This document shows positions 62,420 to 64,000 of a stretch of DNA of 64,000 bases, one piece after another. Every line of letters starts with the position of its first letter. Position 1 is the first letter of the stretch. The DNA lies in contig CAVRAZ010000006.1 of the NCBI GenBank assembly GCA_963719135.1, positions 248,001-312,000 on the forward strand, given 5' to 3'. The notes below the pieces were generated by a model that saw nothing but the letters and a program-made list of their open reading frames with translations, did not search any database and was not told where the DNA came from. The DNA is from CAVRAZ01 sp963719135. GTDB lineage: Bacteria; Pseudomonadota; Gammaproteobacteria; DSM-19610. The position numbers were made by a program, and so were the translations under genes.

Positions 62420-63343
62420 TCAACTCTTCGTTTTTCTTGACAAAACCGGTTGACCACGCGCCCGGCGCCGGCCGCCGACGCTTAGCCATCCGTCCAGTTC
62501 GACGGGCGCGTCGAGTTCGAACCCGGGCCGGTACGCCGCGGCAACCGTCGCGTGCTGCCCGGCCAGTATCCCGGACAATACAATCCGACCCTCCGGTTTC
62601 ACCAGACCGGTCAGTGTCTCGGCCAGCATCACAAGCGGATTGGCGAGGATGTTCGCCAACAGAACGTCGGCCTGCAATCGCGCACGCAACGCGCCAGGCA
62701 GCGCCGTCGACAAACGCACATCGACGCCATTGCGGCGCGCATTGTCATGGGTCGCCAGCAGCGCCTGCGGATCGATGTCCACTGCTGTGACCTCGCGCGC
62801 GCCCAGCTTCAGCGCCGCAATGCCCAGCACGCCCGAGCCGCAGCCGTAATCCAGCACCGTCAGTCCCGCCGGCGGGTGCGCGTCCAGCCATTCCAGGCAG
62901 AGGCGCGTGGTTGCGTGGGTGCCGGTGCCGAACGCGAGCCCCGGGTCCAGATCGACGATCACCGGCCGTTCGGCCTGCCGCGGGCGCATCCCGGCCGGAC
63001 AGATCCACAAGTGCCTGCCGAAGCGCATGGGCCGGAATCCGTCCAGCCAGGCGCGCTCCCAGTCCCGGTCCGCGAGGGTTTCGATGTGCAGCCGCTGCGC
63101 CACGGCCGCGCCAAACTCAGCGCCGACCTGCGCGGCCAGCGCCCGGCCGTCGGCGTCGGCGTCGAACAAGGCGATCACGCGCGTCGCCGACCACAGTGGC
63201 GTGGTCCCGGGATCGGGTTCGTACAAGGGCTGATCGGCCGCGTCCTGGAAGGTGACGGACAGCGCGCCGCGGGATTCGAAAAACGCGGAAAGCGACTCGG
63301 CATCGATCTCGCCGGCTTCGACAGACAGTTGCAACCAGGACAT
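62420..63343 (-). CDS. prmA: Ribosomal protein L11 methyltransferase
   Basis: A 307-residue enzyme that methylates L11 (rplK at 3.9 kb here). The N-terminal substrate-binding domain (MSWLQLSVEAGEIDAESLSAFFESRGALSVTF) precedes the SAM domain with GLAFGTGTHATTRLCLEWL, LDYGCGSGVLGIAALKLGA and LANILANPL. Length and motifs are typical. Confidence 0.95.
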   Translation of the reverse strand: MSWLQLSVEAGEIDAESLSAFFESRGALSVTFQDAADQPLYEPDPGTTPLWSATRVIALFDADADGRALAAQVGAEFGAAVAQRLHIETLADRDWERAWLDGFRPMRFGRHLWICPAGMRPRQAERPVIVDLDPGLAFGTGTHATTRLCLEWLDAHPPAGLTVLDYGCGSGVLGIAALKLGAREVTAVDIDPQALLATHDNARRNGVDVRLSTALPGALRARLQADVLLANILANPLVMLAETLTGLVKPEGRIVLSGILAGQHATVAAAYRPGFELDAPVELDGWLSVGGRRRARGQPVLSRKTKS

Positions 63344-63694
63344 CGTTGTCAGGCTCAGGTATATAGCCGCCGGGCTGCCATTGAGGCACCTGACCGCTTC
63401 ACCGCGCAGGCACGCCTTCGCGTGCCAGGAAATCTTTGCCTAATCATTGCATCAACGTAGGTATGAGCTGAGACACGAAACCCAACGCCGGAACGCTGAT
63501 CGTTGGACTTCGCTGCGCTCAGCCCATCAGCCTACGCATGCGTATTGAATTTCACCCGCTGTGAATTCCACCCACAGGGCCGTTACCCGCCCTGCAACCC
63601 GTAAACAACGGGGTTTGGTCAATCCCGGCGGGTTCTCTTATGTAACTGGCCCGAGGTTGGCCCAATGGTTCTCCCGACCGCGAAACCGGCATGC
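63344..63694. other. Intergenic region between accC and prmA with a dispersed-repeat fragment
   Basis: No gene is seen in these 351 bases. CGTTGGACTTCGCTGCGCTC and the following AGCCCATCAGCCTACG (63501-63536) resemble a repeat widespread in proteobacteria, in which two near-complementary halves form a hairpin. Other short stems (GGCCGTTACCCGCCC) are present. No clear terminator with a T-run was found. Confidence 0.4.
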
Positions 63695-64000
63695 TCAGTC
63701 CCGCCCCAGTTTCTTCTCCAGATAGTGAATGTTGGTGCCGCCAGCCATGAACGCCGGATCGCTGCAGATATCCTGGTGCAGCGCGATGTTGGTCTTGATG
63801 CCGTCGATCACGATTTCGGAGAGCGCACCGCGCATCCGCGCCAGCGCCGACTCACGAGTGTCGCTGTGTGCAATCAGCTTGGCGATCATCGAGTCGTAGT
63901 ATGGCGGCACCTTGTAGCCGTTGTAGATGTGCGTGTCGACGCGGATGCCGGGACCGCCCGGCGCGTGATACTGGGTGATGGTGCCCGGCGACGGCAAGAA
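63695..64000 (-). CDS. accC: Biotin carboxylase subunit of acetyl-CoA carboxylase, C-terminal end
   Basis: The last 101 codons of AccC, cut by the window edge. LPSPGTITQYHAPGGPGIRVDTHIYNGYKVPPYYDSMIAKLIAHSD followed by GIKTNIALHQDICSDPAFMAGGTNIHYLEKKLG is the characteristic C-terminus. AccC carboxylates biotin on AccB in fatty-acid synthesis. The order accC-prmA is usual for gammaproteobacteria; accB should lie beyond the window. Confidence 0.96.
   Translation of the reverse strand, partial: FLPSPGTITQYHAPGGPGIRVDTHIYNGYKVPPYYDSMIAKLIAHSDTRESALARMRGALSEIVIDGIKTNIALHQDICSDPAFMAGGTNIHYLEKKLGRD

Overview
The window is high-G+C DNA from a gammaproteobacterium, most likely an environmental, non-enteric lineage. 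The evidence is conserved gene order: secE-nusG-rplKAJL-rpoB behind a tRNA-Tyr/Gly/Thr-tuf block; rhlB divergent from trxA-rho; accC-prmA-DUF3426-dusB-fis-purH-purD; lipA-lipB-ybeD; and a gamma-type LexA box. I see no phage, plasmid, CRISPR or complete insertion sequence. The only mobile-like DNA is a rich set of short palindromic repeats between genes, one of which lies inside a gene.

Layout. 1-7.3 kb: ribosomal protein, RNA polymerase, NusG, SecE and EF-Tu operon on the minus strand with four tRNA genes (Trp, Thr, Gly, Tyr). 7.4-24.6 kb: mixed housekeeping and poorly known genes, including a YbaK-like deacylase, a DMT transporter, a metallo-beta-lactamase-fold hydrolase, Uup, a DUF2333 protein, a CPA2 antiporter, an MbcA/ParS-like protein, a ferredoxin-reductase, an outer-membrane DUF481 protein and small conserved proteins. 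24.6-34.8 kb: an M16C peptidase, exonuclease III, TrhO, MlaC, a glycosyltransferase-like protein, lipoate synthesis and a uracil-DNA glycosylase homologue. 35-42.7 kb: a TonB-receptor plus substrate-binding-protein pair, then a three-gene operon joining a thiamine-diphosphate enzyme to two atypical citrate-synthase-fold proteins. 42.8-46 kb: an SOS-controlled dnaE2 split by a palindromic repeat. 46.4-52.3 kb: gspCDEF of a type II secretion system. 52.4-64 kb: rhlB, trxA, rho, purD, purH, fis, dusB, a DUF3426 protein, prmA and the end of accC.

The two most interesting points are these. First, dnaE2 has a LexA box at its start and a repeat insertion that puts the C-terminal quarter in the -1 frame. 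Two in-phase A AAA AAG heptamers sit directly before strong inverted repeats, so a dnaX-like frameshift could rebuild the full polymerase. Second, the operon at 38.3-41.8 kb pairs an acetolactate-synthase-like enzyme with two citrate-synthase-fold subunits that appear to lack the usual catalytic His and Asp residues.

Other notable features are an in-frame insertion of about 71 residues in RpoB, a family of GGGGACAGAATT palindromes at several junctions of the translation operon, and long inverted repeats of the AACCACAAAGGACACGAAG type that bracket several intergenic segments, sometimes with other palindromes nested inside. All calls rest on reading the sequence; no database search was run.
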